NCBI RefSeq assembly: GCF_000812945.1
Contig: NZ_JSYM01000001.1
Span: forward strand, 1,550,001-1,614,000
Reading direction: 5' to 3'
Origin: Flavobacterium sp. AED
GTDB lineage: Bacteria; Bacteroidota; Bacteroidia; Flavobacteriales; Flavobacteriaceae
DNA: 64,000 nt
The position numbers and the translations under genes were made by a program. This document shows positions 51,693 to 61,704 of the stretch, one piece after another. The notes under the pieces are model-generated. The model was not told the origin of the DNA and ran no database searches. It saw nothing but the letters and a program-made list of their open reading frames with translations. The first letter of the stretch is position 1, and every line of letters begins with the position of its first letter.

Positions 51693-54362
51693 TTAAAATT
51701 GTTGTCCAATGATAAAATGGGTTTCCCATCCGTTTGGTTTAGCTGTTCCTGGTAAGGCATCAAAACCATATCCAAAATCAATTCCTAATAATCCAAATGC
51801 AGGCATGAAGACACGTAAACCAGCTCCAGCGGAACGACTTAATGCAAACGGATTATAGCTTTTGAAATTCGCATAAGACGAACCTGCTTCTAAAAACGTT
51901 AAAGCATAAATAGATGCCGATGATTTTAATGTTATAGGATAACGCATTTCTAATGAAAATTTATTATAAACTGTTGCTCCAATTTGCTCTCCAGCAGCGT
52001 TTACTGGTGTCAAAGAGTTGTTTGGATATCCTCTTAATTGTATTGTTTCTCTACCATCCATAGAGTAATTTGCTAATCCGTCACCACCCACATAGAACCT
52101 TTCAAAAGGAACAACACCTCTATCTTGGTTGTATGCTCCAAGGAATCCAAATTCAGTTAAAGTTCGTAGTACTAATTTACCATAAATTTTTGTGTACCAG
52201 TCAGCTTTGAACTTAATTTTATAATATTCTAACCAATTAAATTTCTGTTGATCTACTTTTGCTGGGTCAGCAGCGGCATCTTGATAGTTAGAAACTTTGT
52301 TTGGAGTTGGGTTTGTTGTACTAGGAATAACTTCTACATAATCTCCTTCATTTACTTGTATTCCGTTTGAACCGGTATAAGTAGTACCTTTATATTTGTA
52401 TTTGTATTCTTCCTTATCACCTAATGTAGCATAATCAGTTCCATTTATCAATGAGTATGGAGGAGTTAATTTTGCTGAAATGCTAAACTCTGAACCATAC
52501 GTTGGGAAGATTGGATTTACTCCTTTATTACTTCTTGTTAAACCAATTGTGTAAGCTAAGTTTCTAGAAGTTCCATTTCCAAATGTAAATAATCCTGTGT
52601 TGTAATTATGTAAATCATAATGTTGGTAACTTATCGATTGTGACAAAACAAAGAAATCATCTGGCACAGTTAATCTTTTAGCTAAACCAACAGACAAAGT
52701 AAGGATATTAAAACTCTTAGTTTTATCTACTCTTTGTGTTACATAATTATTTAAAAATTGTTTACTATAGGATAATGAGGTACTAAACTGTACTGGTTTT
52801 TTTCCGCCAAACCATGGTTCAGAAAACGACATACTATAAGTTTGAAAGTAAGTACTTCCCTGTAATCTCAAAGAAACTTTTTGCCCATCTCCCATTGGTA
52901 AAGGTTTATAAGCTTCTTTGTTTAAAAGATTTTTTGCTGAGAAATTGTTGAAAGATAATCCCAAAGTACCTATAAAACCTCCTCCTCCATAACCACCTTG
53001 TAGTTCTATTTGACTAGATCCTTTTTCAACAAGATTGTATTCTATGTCAACAGTTCCAGCTCCAGAATCAACATTTTTAAATTTTGGATCAATCGCTTCA
53101 GGATCAAAAAATCCCAACTGTCCAATCTCTCTAATAGTTCTTACCAGTTCTTCTTTACTGTATTTTTCTCCGGGCTTAGTTCTTAATTCTCGGTAAATTA
53201 CATGATCATTAGTTTTGTCATTTCCTACAACTGTAATTTTATTAAAATAAGCCAAAGGCCCTTCGGTAACTCTTATCTCAAAATCGATGGTATCGTTAGC
53301 GGTCTTTACCTCTACGGCATTTATATTTGAAAATAAATAACCATTATTTTGATATAAATTGGTAATGTCTTCTCCGTCAGGTTTAGATTTATCAGCAATT
53401 CGTTTCTCAAGAAGTACCCCATTATAAGTTTCTCCTTTTTTGACACCTAATATTCTGCTCAACAATTGATCTGAATATACAGTATTTCCTAAAAACTTAA
53501 TATTTCCAAAATAGTATTTATTTCCCTCTTCTACATTTATTTTAATAGACAATGCATTCTTGTCTTTATTATAAGTTACTGAATCCGAAAGTATTCTGGC
53601 ATCTCTATAACCTTTTTCTTTATAAGCAGCAATTACTTTTTCTAAATCGGTTTTGTATTTTGCTTGTATGAATTTAGATGCTTTTAAAAGGCGAATAGGA
53701 TTTTTTTGTTTTGTATCTTTCATTGCACCACGCAATGTTTTATCAGAAATCTTTTCATTTCCTACAAAATCAATATTTTGAATCTTTATTTTGTCACCTT
53801 TATCGATATTCACAAGCATGTTTACTTGGTTAACTGTTGTAGTATCTTTGGTGGTATTTATTGTTACTTTAGTATTGTAAAAACCATCTTTTTTGTATTT
53901 ATTTTCAATGTAATTTTTAGTCGTAGTGATTAAATTTTCGTTTACAATCTTATTTTTGGTAAGGCTATTATCTTTGATTAAAGCCTCAGTTTTATTTTTC
54001 TTAATCCCTACAAATCTCACCTGATTTAACTTAGGTAATTCTGCAATATTTAGGTCAAGATAGATACTGTCATTTTGAATTCGATTTACATAAAAAGAGA
54101 TTTCATCAAAAAGCCCTAATTTCCCCAGTTTTTTTATGGCGCTGCTGATTTCTTCACCGGGAATAGTTATTTCCTGTCCTTTTTGAAGTCCTGCAAAAGT
54201 TACTACGGTCTGAGAATTGAAACTTATTTTTCCAACAACTGCTACATCGGCTAGAATGTATTTTTTTCCTTGGTCAAAAGGAACTCTTTCTTGAGCCTTA
54301 ATTTGAGTAAAACTTCCCAAAATCAAAATAGTAAGGACTGTTTTTATGCTTTTATGTAACAC
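51693..54362 (-). CDS. bamA: BamA outer-membrane protein assembly factor
   Basis: An 889-residue protein: signal peptide ending in QIKAQ, five POTRA domains (about residues 25-430) with motifs such as NKYKKDGFYNTKV and VEEGNKYYFGNIKFLGNTVYS, then a 16-strand barrel ending in GWETHFIIGQQF. VPFERFYVGGDGLANYSMDGRETIQLRGYPN corresponds to the conserved substrate-binding region with the R-G-Y/F motif. BamA inserts outer-membrane proteins. No ATG is available at the signal peptide; GTG at 54362 gives a normal signal sequence and starts eight bases after the uppS stop, while ATGs farther up would overlap uppS. Confidence 0.93.
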   Translation of the reverse strand: MLHKSIKTVLTILILGSFTQIKAQERVPFDQGKKYILADVAVVGKISFNSQTVVTFAGLQKGQEITIPGEEISSAIKKLGKLGLFDEISFYVNRIQNDSIYLDLNIAELPKLNQVRFVGIKKNKTEALIKDNSLTKNKIVNENLITTTKNYIENKYKKDGFYNTKVTINTTKDTTTVNQVNMLVNIDKGDKIKIQNIDFVGNEKISDKTLRGAMKDTKQKNPIRLLKASKFIQAKYKTDLEKVIAAYKEKGYRDARILSDSVTYNKDKNALSIKINVEEGNKYYFGNIKFLGNTVYSDQLLSRILGVKKGETYNGVLLEKRIADKSKPDGEDITNLYQNNGYLFSNINAVEVKTANDTIDFEIRVTEGPLAYFNKITVVGNDKTNDHVIYRELRTKPGEKYSKEELVRTIREIGQLGFFDPEAIDPKFKNVDSGAGTVDIEYNLVEKGSSQIELQGGYGGGGFIGTLGLSFNNFSAKNLLNKEAYKPLPMGDGQKVSLRLQGSTYFQTYSMSFSEPWFGGKKPVQFSTSLSYSKQFLNNYVTQRVDKTKSFNILTLSVGLAKRLTVPDDFFVLSQSISYQHYDLHNYNTGLFTFGNGTSRNLAYTIGLTRSNKGVNPIFPTYGSEFSISAKLTPPYSLINGTDYATLGDKEEYKYKYKGTTYTGSNGIQVNEGDYVEVIPSTTNPTPNKVSNYQDAAADPAKVDQQKFNWLEYYKIKFKADWYTKIYGKLVLRTLTEFGFLGAYNQDRGVVPFERFYVGGDGLANYSMDGRETIQLRGYPNNSLTPVNAAGEQIGATVYNKFSLEMRYPITLKSSASIYALTFLEAGSSYANFKSYNPFALSRSAGAGLRVFMPAFGLLGIDFGYGFDALPGTAKPNGWETHFIIGQQF

Positions 54363-54369
54363 TAAAAAA

Positions 54370-55110
54370 TTATTTAATTTGTTCACTTGTTTTTCCAAAT
54401 CTACGTTCTCTTTTTTGATAACTAATAATAGCCTCATATAAATCTTGTTCTTTAAAGTCTGGCCACAATATATCAGTAAAATATAATTCTGCATAGGCGA
54501 TTTGCCACAACAAAAAATTACTTATTCTATGTTCTCCACTTGTTCGTATTAATAAATCTACATCCGGTAAATTTTGCGTGTAAAGATGCTCATTTATAAT
54601 TGAATCGTCAATAGTGTCTATTGAAATTATATTATTTTTAACTTTACTGCAAATGTTTTTAACCGCAGAGACTAATTCTTCTCTAGAACCATAGCTTAAT
54701 GCCAGTGTTAATGTCATTTGCGTGTTGTCCTTTGTTTTATTTATTACATCGAGAAGTTCTTTTTGTGCTGATTTTGGTAATTTTTCAAGATTTCCAATAG
54801 CATTCAGTTTGATGTTGTTTTTTTGGAGTGTTATAAGCTCCTTTTTTAAGGAATTTATTAAGACTCTCATTAAAGTCTCTACTTCCAGTTTTGGTCTGTT
54901 CCAGTTTTCAGTAGAGAAAGCATATAAAGTGAGATATTCTATTCCTAATTTAGCACTGGTTTCAATTATTTTTTTTACTGATTTTGTTCCACTTTCATGC
55001 CCAAAAGCTCTTAAAAGCCCTTTTTGCTTTGCCCAGCGTCCGTTACCATCCATGATAATGGCTAAGTGTTTTGGTAAATTAGTTGTGTCTATCGTATTTA
55101 GTAAATCCAT
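54370..55110 (-). CDS. uppS: Isoprenyl transferase (undecaprenyl diphosphate synthase)
   Basis: A 246-residue cis-prenyltransferase with catalytic Asp21 in HLAIIMDGNGRWAKQKGL, then GHESGTKSV, TLYAFSTENWNRP and DLLIRTSGEHRISNFLLWQIAYAELYF. It makes the C55 lipid carrier for peptidoglycan and surface polysaccharide. The ATG at 55110 is chosen because an earlier one would overlap porG; it begins four bases after the porG stop codon. It is between porG and bamA. Confidence 0.96.
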   Translation of the reverse strand: MDLLNTIDTTNLPKHLAIIMDGNGRWAKQKGLLRAFGHESGTKSVKKIIETSAKLGIEYLTLYAFSTENWNRPKLEVETLMRVLINSLKKELITLQKNNIKLNAIGNLEKLPKSAQKELLDVINKTKDNTQMTLTLALSYGSREELVSAVKNICSKVKNNIISIDTIDDSIINEHLYTQNLPDVDLLIRTSGEHRISNFLLWQIAYAELYFTDILWPDFKEQDLYEAIISYQKRERRFGKTSEQIK

Positions 55111-55114
55111 TTCT

Positions 55115-55798
55115 TTATTCTGCACAGTAACAAGGTTTGTTTCCAAAGGTATAGGTTAGGGTTAATCCCGAAAACACATACCAGTCATTATTATTTAAAT
55201 TTCCAAATCGTAACGTTTCTAAATTACCATTTTTCGGATTGCTTCCGTCTAGATTATCCGTCAGTGTGTATCTTGCTCCAACTTCTGCAGCTAATATAAA
55301 ATTAGGCGTAATATTAGACTTTATTCCTAAATTCATTGGAATTGCAAAAGAACCAGCACTCTTATCTTTTCGTGTTACGCCTGATAAAATATATAATTCA
55401 TCATATCTAAAGTAACTTATTCCAGAATACACATAAGGCGTGATTTTATTCTTCATTTCATGAAGATTAAAATCAAAAAAATTGAATTCAAGGCCTAAAG
55501 ATACTTCTTTTATACTATTTTCAAAATGATATCCTCTTTGGTTTCTACCAGCTTCTTCAGAATCCAAATCGTTTGATGTTATTTTTGATTGTGTGTAGGA
55601 AAATCTATAAGCATGTCTTGGGCTTTTATTCCATTTGTAAAGAATTCCCAAAGCAGGCTCGTTTGGAGAAATATAGGTTGTTGGTCCAACATCTCCAATG
55701 TAGTTACTGCCTCCTACAAAAACACCAATTTCATGAATTTGAGCATGGACTGCTAAAAAAGGAAACAGGCATAAAAATAAATTAAAAACTTTGTTCAT
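55115..55798 (-). CDS. porG: PorG-like type IX secretion protein (DUF6089 family)
   Basis: A 227-residue outer-membrane barrel with a signal peptide ending in VHAQ, EIGVFVGGSNYIGDVGPTTYISPNEPALGILYKWN near the start and a final strand TLTYTFGNKPCYCAE with two Cys. This is the PorG/DUF6089 pattern; PorG belongs to the T9SS periplasmic ring complex with PorK and PorN. The order porG, uppS, bamA, skp, skp matches what I remember of the Porphyromonas gingivalis locus, which supports the assignment. Confidence 0.82.
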   Translation of the reverse strand: MNKVFNLFLCLFPFLAVHAQIHEIGVFVGGSNYIGDVGPTTYISPNEPALGILYKWNKSPRHAYRFSYTQSKITSNDLDSEEAGRNQRGYHFENSIKEVSLGLEFNFFDFNLHEMKNKITPYVYSGISYFRYDELYILSGVTRKDKSAGSFAIPMNLGIKSNITPNFILAAEVGARYTLTDNLDGSNPKNGNLETLRFGNLNNNDWYVFSGLTLTYTFGNKPCYCAE

Positions 55799-55954
55799 TT
55801 AGTTAAAATTGCGTGCAAATATAATAATTATCAATACGATTCAATACCTATTGTATTAATTGTGTCCTCTTTTGAGTAATTCATAATAAATAGGTGTTAG
55901 ATAAATCCAAACGTGAAAAATAGATAGAATCGTATAGTGTTTAACTAAAATGGA

Positions 55955-56839
55955 TTAATTCCTTCTGTCTTCTCCCCAAAGGAGTTTGGTACGCAATGTT
56001 TTTAGAAAGGTCTCTTCTGGGATTTCCACCATATTTATTTGAAAAGGAGTTTTCTTAATAGTTAGGATTGATTCGTTTTTTACAGATGCAATTCTGGAAT
56101 CCAAGGATACTAAATATTGATTTTCTCTACCGGAAACTTTTAGTCTTATTTCTGTTTCATCAGGAACTACAAGCGGTCTGGCATTTAAGTTGTGAGGTGC
56201 AATAGGAGTTATTACTAAGCTTTTTACATCTGGGGTTAAAATAGGACCTCCGCAACTTAAATTATATCCGGTCGATCCTGTAGGAGTGGCAATAATTAAA
56301 CCGTCTGCCCAATAGGAATTTAAAAACTCATCATTCAAGTACGTTTCTACGGTAATCATCGAGGTAGAATCTTTTCGGCTAACTGAAATTTCATTCATAG
56401 CAAAATTGATGTCTAATAGCGATTCGTTTTCGGGAGTGCAGGACAAACTTAATAATGTTCTTTTTGAAATGGTGTATTTTTTATCAATGACAAACTGCAT
56501 AAATGCAGCAATATTCTCTTTTTGAACAGTAGCCAAAAAGCCTAATCGACCTGCATTTATCCCTAGTATTGGAACACCGGAATTCCGGACTAATGTAACG
56601 GCTCTTAAAATAGTTCCGTCACCACCAATGCTGATTAGCATATCGAAACTTTTGTCTAATTCTGTATGTGATGAAAAAGTATTGTATTCTTTTTGTATTA
56701 TTTTCTTTTCATAAAGCATTTTAAGAAATTCTGCTTCAATAACCATTTCAACATTGTTTTTATTAAAAAAAACAAAAATATCTTTTATGATTGGTTCTGT
56801 GCTTACAAGATAGTATTGTCCGTATATAGCTACTTTCAT
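55955..56839 (-). CDS. nadK: NAD kinase
   Basis: A 294-residue NAD kinase with the active-site motif SIGGDGTILRA (Gly-Gly-Asp-Gly at 72-75), GINAGRLGFLA and ATPTGSTGYNLSCGGPIL. It converts NAD to NADP. The gene is 156 bases upstream of porG and 69 bases downstream of the CBS protein on the same strand. Confidence 0.96.
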   Translation of the reverse strand: MKVAIYGQYYLVSTEPIIKDIFVFFNKNNVEMVIEAEFLKMLYEKKIIQKEYNTFSSHTELDKSFDMLISIGGDGTILRAVTLVRNSGVPILGINAGRLGFLATVQKENIAAFMQFVIDKKYTISKRTLLSLSCTPENESLLDINFAMNEISVSRKDSTSMITVETYLNDEFLNSYWADGLIIATPTGSTGYNLSCGGPILTPDVKSLVITPIAPHNLNARPLVVPDETEIRLKVSGRENQYLVSLDSRIASVKNESILTIKKTPFQINMVEIPEETFLKTLRTKLLWGEDRRN

Positions 56840-56908
56840 CTGTTGTTTAATCGTTATTTAGTTAAATCTGTTAATTTGTTGAAGTAAATAAACAAATTAA
56901 CGAGTTGA

Positions 56909-57568
56909 CTATATATTAAGGTATTTGTCTAAATAATCAGAACGCTCCTTTAAGTTATTAATGTAATTATCTTCTTGATGTTCTGATATGATTTCATAAT
57001 TATACCTCCTGAAAGTTTGGATAATTTCATTCATGGCTCCTAAACTTATTTTCATAGTTATCTGGACACTTTCAACATCAGCATCAGATATGAATAAACC
57101 CAAAAGCTTCCCGTTATTGCTTTCAACAATTTGGGTAATCTGACTCATTGAATAATCCAAAATCGGTTTTTTAACAACAATAATTCCGCCTGGTTCTTTT
57201 AAAAAAGGAGTTTCATGGAAAAATTTCATGATATCCTCTATTTCATAATAGCCTACATATTTATTGTTTTCATCTAAAACAGGTACTAAATTGGTATGAT
57301 TTTTTGCAAAAACTTCCAAAACATCCAGCCAAATAGTATTAGTTCTAGTAAAAAATCCTTCAAGAGTAAATCGGTAATCAGCTACTTCCTTATCGGTATC
57401 AAAAGTCTCTATATCGTCGGATGCAATACTGCCAATATAAATTCCCTCTTCAATCACTGGAAAGTGTGAAAAGTGCAATTCATCAAAAAACTCTTGAACA
57501 ACCGCAATTGTATCATGGCTGTCAATCGCTTTAAAGTCGTTGGTAATATATTCTGTTATTTCTGTCAT
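56909..57568 (-). CDS. CBS-pair protein with C-terminal ACT-like region
   Basis: A 219-residue protein. Two CBS domains (about 1-60 and 70-130) include VQEFFDELHFSHFPVIEEGIYIGSIASDDI and LVPVLDENNKYVGYYEIEDIMKFF. The last ~80 residues (GGIIVVKKPILDYSMSQITQIVESNNGKLLGLFISD ...) look like an ACT-type ligand-binding region, as in AcuB-like proteins. A regulatory role through nucleotide binding is likely but the partner is unknown. It precedes nadK. Confidence 0.85.
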   Translation of the reverse strand: MTEITEYITNDFKAIDSHDTIAVVQEFFDELHFSHFPVIEEGIYIGSIASDDIETFDTDKEVADYRFTLEGFFTRTNTIWLDVLEVFAKNHTNLVPVLDENNKYVGYYEIEDIMKFFHETPFLKEPGGIIVVKKPILDYSMSQITQIVESNNGKLLGLFISDADVESVQITMKISLGAMNEIIQTFRRYNYEIISEHQEDNYINNLKERSDYLDKYLNI

Positions 57569-57634
57569 ATATCAATCGGCAATATTTCATGCAAAATAAT
57601 CAAAAATAAGCAAAAACTCCTAAGTTTTACTTTG

Positions 57635-57642
57635 TATTTTTG
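57635..57642 (+). promoter_or_regulatory. Promoter -7 element of pdxJ
   Basis: TATTTTTG matches TAnnTTTG, 39 bases before the pdxJ start. A minus-strand TATTTTTG at 57608-57601 could serve the divergent CBS gene. Confidence 0.45.
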
Positions 57643-57681
57643 CTCCATTAAATAGTATTATCACAATCAAAAAGTGTTCCA

Positions 57682-58395
57682 ATGACAAAGTTAAGTGTAA
57701 ACATCAATAAAATAGCTACTTTACGAAATGCTCGTGGTGGAAATGTTCCTGATTTATTAAAAGTCGCAACCGACATTCAAAAATTTGGAGCAGAAGGAAT
57801 CACCATTCACCCACGTCCGGATGAGCGTCACATTCGTTATCAAGACGCCCGTGATTTGAAATCCATTGTTTATACTGAATATAATATTGAAGGAAATCCT
57901 GAGAAAACATTTATCGATCTCGTTCTCGAAATAAAGCCTACCCAAGTGACTTTAGTTCCTGATGCTGTCGATGCGATAACTTCTAATGCAGGTTGGAATA
58001 CGATAAAACATGCTGATTATCTCAAAGAGATTGTTCAGGAATTTCAACGCAACGGAATCAGAACTTCTATTTTTGTTGATCCGCTTCTAGAAATGATCGA
58101 AGGCGCTAAAAAAATTGGCACCGAAAGAATCGAATTATACACTGAAGCCTTCGCGCACGAATACAGTTTGGGTAACGAAAGAGGAATACAACGGTATATG
58201 GAATCAGCAATTTTAGCCAATCAAATAGGTTTGGGAATCAACGCTGGCCATGATTTGAGTTTGGATAACATTCAGTTTTTCAAAGATAACATACCGGGAT
58301 TACTCGAAGTTTCAATAGGTCATGCTTTAATTTCCGAAGCCATTTATCTGGGATTGGATAATGTGATCAATATGTATTTACAAAAATTAAAATAG
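57682..58395 (+). CDS. pdxJ: Pyridoxine 5'-phosphate synthase
   Basis: A 237-residue TIM-barrel enzyme with LSVNINKIATLRNARGG at the start, TIHPRPDERHIRYQDARDL, ELYTEAFAHEY and GINAGHDLSLDNI. PdxJ condenses 1-deoxyxylulose 5-phosphate with aminoacetone phosphate to give pyridoxine 5'-phosphate, the last ring-forming step of the DXP-dependent vitamin B6 route. It is a single-gene unit closed by a strong hairpin. Confidence 0.97.
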   Translation: MTKLSVNINKIATLRNARGGNVPDLLKVATDIQKFGAEGITIHPRPDERHIRYQDARDLKSIVYTEYNIEGNPEKTFIDLVLEIKPTQVTLVPDAVDAITSNAGWNTIKHADYLKEIVQEFQRNGIRTSIFVDPLLEMIEGAKKIGTERIELYTEAFAHEYSLGNERGIQRYMESAILANQIGLGINAGHDLSLDNIQFFKDNIPGLLEVSIGHALISEAIYLGLDNVINMYLQKLK

Positions 58396-58416
58396 TTTGT
58401 CTTTTAGTCTAATTTT

Positions 58417-58466
58417 AAATGAGGCATTAAAATCAAAAATATTGATTTTAATGCCTCATTTATTTG
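58417..58466 (+). terminator. Long perfect hairpin after pdxJ
   Basis: Arms 58417-58436 and 58442-58461 are perfect reverse complements over 20 bases, centred on GAGGCATT/AATGCCTC, with a five-base AAATA loop, followed by ATTTG. Probably the pdxJ terminator. Confidence 0.75.
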
Positions 58467-58569
58467 TAAAATATAGTAAAGATTTGAAATAACTAAAAAA
58501 AATTATAACCCCAGTTTTATTAGATTACAATTGTTTATCTTAGCATTTTTCTTGTTAAAATCATACTTT

Positions 58570-60849
58570 TTGAAATCAATTATTTTATTTTGTTTGTTCT
58601 GTTTTTCTAATTTATTTGCGCAATCAAAGGCTACAATCTTTGGGAATGTAAAGTCAGCTGAAAAGTTGAATTTAATTGGAGCTAGTATTGGTTTTAATGT
58701 AAAAGATCAAAAAAAATATTCTCAAAGTGATACTTTAGGGACATTTTCTGCAGACCTTAAATTAGGATTAGTTAGGGTAACGATTAATTATTTGGGTTAT
58801 TTAGAAAAAGAGTTGAATTTTGATTTGAAGAAGGATACCATACTTTCTATAGTATTAGAAAAAGATATTTCGTTTTTGAAGGAGGTTGTAGTTTCTAATA
58901 GTAAGAAAAATTCTATAAAAACTCTGTCAGGAGGTAAATTATATTTTAATCTAAAAGAATTATCTTCAGTACCCACTGTTCTTGGAACAACAGATATAAT
59001 TAAGCTTTTACAATTAACACCCGGTGTACAGAATTCAGGTGATGCAAATGGATATTTGTACGTTAGAGGTGGTGATCCTGGCCACAATGCAATAGTATAT
59101 GGTGGGACCCCAATATATGGGATGTCTCATTTATTAGGTGTTTTTCCTTTTTATAATACAGACCATATACAAGAAGTAGAATTTGATAAATCAAGTTCTA
59201 ATGCAAAATATGGAGGGCGTTTAAGTTCTACTACTTTATTGATTCCTAATAAAAAAGTCCCTCCGCAAGTAACAATTCAGGGGAATATTGGATTATTAGC
59301 ATCTCAGTTGACTTTGGCAATTCCTATTACTAAAAAATCAGGACTTTTTATCTCAGGTAGAAAAACATATATTGATGAGGTTATAGCTCCAATATTAAAT
59401 TCAGGATCAAAAAATAAAGATGTTCAAGATATGAAATATGGTTTTTTGGATAGTAATTTAACCTTTATTACAGAGATCTCTAAAAATAGCTTGTTGACGC
59501 TCGATGCTTTTATAAGTTCTGATAAACTAAAAATTAAAGATTCTAATTTGACTCTACAATCCAGTTTGAAATGGGATAATTTTGCAGTGTCTCCTACATT
59601 GATTTCTAAATTATCTCCTAAAACGAGCATGTCAAATGCTATTTACTTTACTCAATATACTAATGAGTTAAATATGAAACAATCTACAATTCAAATGGGA
59701 GTTTCATCCTATGTTCAGGATTTTGGATTTACAAATTCAGTTCGCTTTTTTGTTAAAGAAATACCTTTCGAATCGGGTTTGCAATACGTTTTTCACAATT
59801 TACAACCGCAAAAAATTCAAATAGAGAATCTAGGCGCGGATAATAATACAGAGCAAAATAACTTAATTAAAGCAAACGAACTTGCTGTTTTTGCAACTGC
59901 AAAACCTAAATTGGGCGATAATTTAATTGCAGAATTAGGTTTAAGAATTAACTATTATAGTTCAGGATTAAAGTCTAATTCATTCTTGCATTTACAACCT
60001 CGTATTGTGTTAAATTATTATCCAGATAAAAAGTTCTCGGTTTATGCTTCATATAATAGACAAAATCAATATTTAAATCTAATAACTACTTCAAGTGTAG
60101 GGATTCCAACGGATTTTTGGATTGCAAGTTCAGACGGAATTCCATCGCAATCTTCAAATGAATTTTCTATTGGTTCTAACCAAACTATTTCAAGAAATAT
60201 TACATCCTCATTAGGAGGCTTTTATCGTTCAATGAAAAATTTGTTAGAATATCCTTATGGAGTCACTCAGTTTAATGAAATCTCAACATTAAAAAAGGAT
60301 TTGCTTCTTGGAAATGGAAAAGCATATGGTTTAGAAATGATGCTGAGAAAGAATAATGGAAAGTTCAAGGGATGGTTGAGTTATACTTTGAGTTGGTCCA
60401 ATAGAAATTTTGATGAATTCAATAATGGAAATACCTATTTTGCTAAATACGACAGACGTCATAATTTGTCACTTGTAGGAATGTATGATTTAAATTCAAA
60501 ATGGAATTTTGGAGTTACACAAATTTTCAGTTCTGGGAATCGTTTTACAATGCCAACATCATGGTATTTTATAAATAATAACCCCGTCAAAGAGTATTCA
60601 GAGTATAATAACGCTCAAATGCCAAATTACATTCGGACAGATGTTTCTGTTAATTATTTTTTTATTAAAACAGCAAAAAAGGAAAGTGCGTTAAATTTTT
60701 CGGTTTATAATACTTTCAATATAGAAAATCCTATTTATGTCGTTTTGAATGTTACTGTTAATGAAAATAAAGACAGTGTCATTGTAAAGCCTGAAAACAA
60801 GGTCTTGTACAGAATACTTCCTTCAATAAGTTGGAGATTTAAATTTTAA
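58570..60849 (+). CDS. TonB-dependent receptor with carboxypeptidase-like N-terminal domain
   Basis: About 759 residues. After a signal peptide there is a CarboxypepD_reg-like domain (IFGNVKSAEKLNLIGASIGF ... LGYLEKELNF), then the TonB plug with TDIIKLLQLTPGVQNSGDANGYLYVRGGDPGHNAIVYGG and a 22-strand barrel ending in YRILPSISWRFKF. It is paired with a DUF4249 lipoprotein that begins directly after its stop, an arrangement known in Bacteroidota but of unknown substrate. No ATG is near; a TTG at 58570 gives the signal peptide M-K-S-I-I-L-F-C, and an earlier TTG at 58531 lies too close to the promoter-like TATCTTAG at 58536. Confidence 0.88.
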   Translation: MKSIILFCLFCFSNLFAQSKATIFGNVKSAEKLNLIGASIGFNVKDQKKYSQSDTLGTFSADLKLGLVRVTINYLGYLEKELNFDLKKDTILSIVLEKDISFLKEVVVSNSKKNSIKTLSGGKLYFNLKELSSVPTVLGTTDIIKLLQLTPGVQNSGDANGYLYVRGGDPGHNAIVYGGTPIYGMSHLLGVFPFYNTDHIQEVEFDKSSSNAKYGGRLSSTTLLIPNKKVPPQVTIQGNIGLLASQLTLAIPITKKSGLFISGRKTYIDEVIAPILNSGSKNKDVQDMKYGFLDSNLTFITEISKNSLLTLDAFISSDKLKIKDSNLTLQSSLKWDNFAVSPTLISKLSPKTSMSNAIYFTQYTNELNMKQSTIQMGVSSYVQDFGFTNSVRFFVKEIPFESGLQYVFHNLQPQKIQIENLGADNNTEQNNLIKANELAVFATAKPKLGDNLIAELGLRINYYSSGLKSNSFLHLQPRIVLNYYPDKKFSVYASYNRQNQYLNLITTSSVGIPTDFWIASSDGIPSQSSNEFSIGSNQTISRNITSSLGGFYRSMKNLLEYPYGVTQFNEISTLKKDLLLGNGKAYGLEMMLRKNNGKFKGWLSYTLSWSNRNFDEFNNGNTYFAKYDRRHNLSLVGMYDLNSKWNFGVTQIFSSGNRFTMPTSWYFINNNPVKEYSEYNNAQMPNYIRTDVSVNYFFIKTAKKESALNFSVYNTFNIENPIYVVLNVTVNENKDSVIVKPENKVLYRILPSISWRFKF

Positions 60850-61704
60850 ATGATGAAAAAATATTATTTATTCTTTTTAATAATAGCATTCAGTTGTAAT
60901 AACGATACTATTGGTAATGAAATTGATCTTGAGTCAAAGATAGTTGTTGAAGGTTGGATTGAAGAAGGAGACGTTCCTCAAGTTATATTGTCTAGTAGTA
61001 TTCCTATAAGTGATGTTGTTGATTCAACTAATGTTTTAGATCATGTGATACGTTCTGCAAAAGTTACTGTTTCTGATGGTCAAACAATAGAGGTTTTACG
61101 AGTTAAAAACGATAAAGATAGAGTTCCCCCGTTTGTTTATTTTGGAACAGTATTAAAAGGAATAGCGGGCAAAACTTATACGTTGAAAATAGAATATTTA
61201 AACCGAATAGTTGCAGCAAGTACAATTATACCTAAAACAGTGGCTCTTACCAGTGCAGAATTTATAAAAAAGAATACCACGGATTCCACTGGATATGTTT
61301 TTGTGAAATTTGACGATCCTCTAAATGAAAAAAATTACTATCAAGTTGCAACAAGATTAGATGGACAAGAGCCTATTTTTGTTCCCGCTTTTTATGGTAA
61401 TCTAGATGATAAAAATTTTGATTCGTCAAAAATTTCTCTGCAAGTGAATAGAGGTGTGTTGCTTTTTCCTAAAACTAAATTCAAACCCTATTTTACAGAC
61501 GGAGATTTAATTTTTGTGAAATTAAGAACTATGAATAAAGACGCATTTGATTTTTGGAATAGTTGGCAGAATGAAATTGTCAACAGTAGAAATCCTATTT
61601 ATCCATCTAACACAAGTCTGAAATCAAACATTAAAGGAGGGATTGGTATTTGGGCTGGCTACGGTCAAAACACGATATTAGTTAAAACACCTCCAAAAAA
61701 ATAA
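60850..61704 (+). CDS. DUF4249 family lipoprotein
   Basis: A 284-residue protein with a lipobox (IIAFSC) and the DUF4249 pattern: ESKIVVEGWIEEGDVPQVILSSSIPI, then KVTVSDGQTIEV, GKTYTLKIEY and GGIGIWAGYGQNTILV at the end. It probably sits on the outer membrane over the TonB receptor encoded directly upstream (no gap between stop and start) and helps ligand capture. The stop codon lies inside the following terminator. Confidence 0.88.
   Translation: MMKKYYLFFLIIAFSCNNDTIGNEIDLESKIVVEGWIEEGDVPQVILSSSIPISDVVDSTNVLDHVIRSAKVTVSDGQTIEVLRVKNDKDRVPPFVYFGTVLKGIAGKTYTLKIEYLNRIVAASTIIPKTVALTSAEFIKKNTTDSTGYVFVKFDDPLNEKNYYQVATRLDGQEPIFVPAFYGNLDDKNFDSSKISLQVNRGVLLFPKTKFKPYFTDGDLIFVKLRTMNKDAFDFWNSWQNEIVNSRNPIYPSNTSLKSNIKGGIGIWAGYGQNTILVKTPPKK

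Noticed and set aside
54722..55159. A 145-codon plus-strand frame opposite uppS
   Set aside because: Overlaps the clearly identified uppS gene and lacks any family features.
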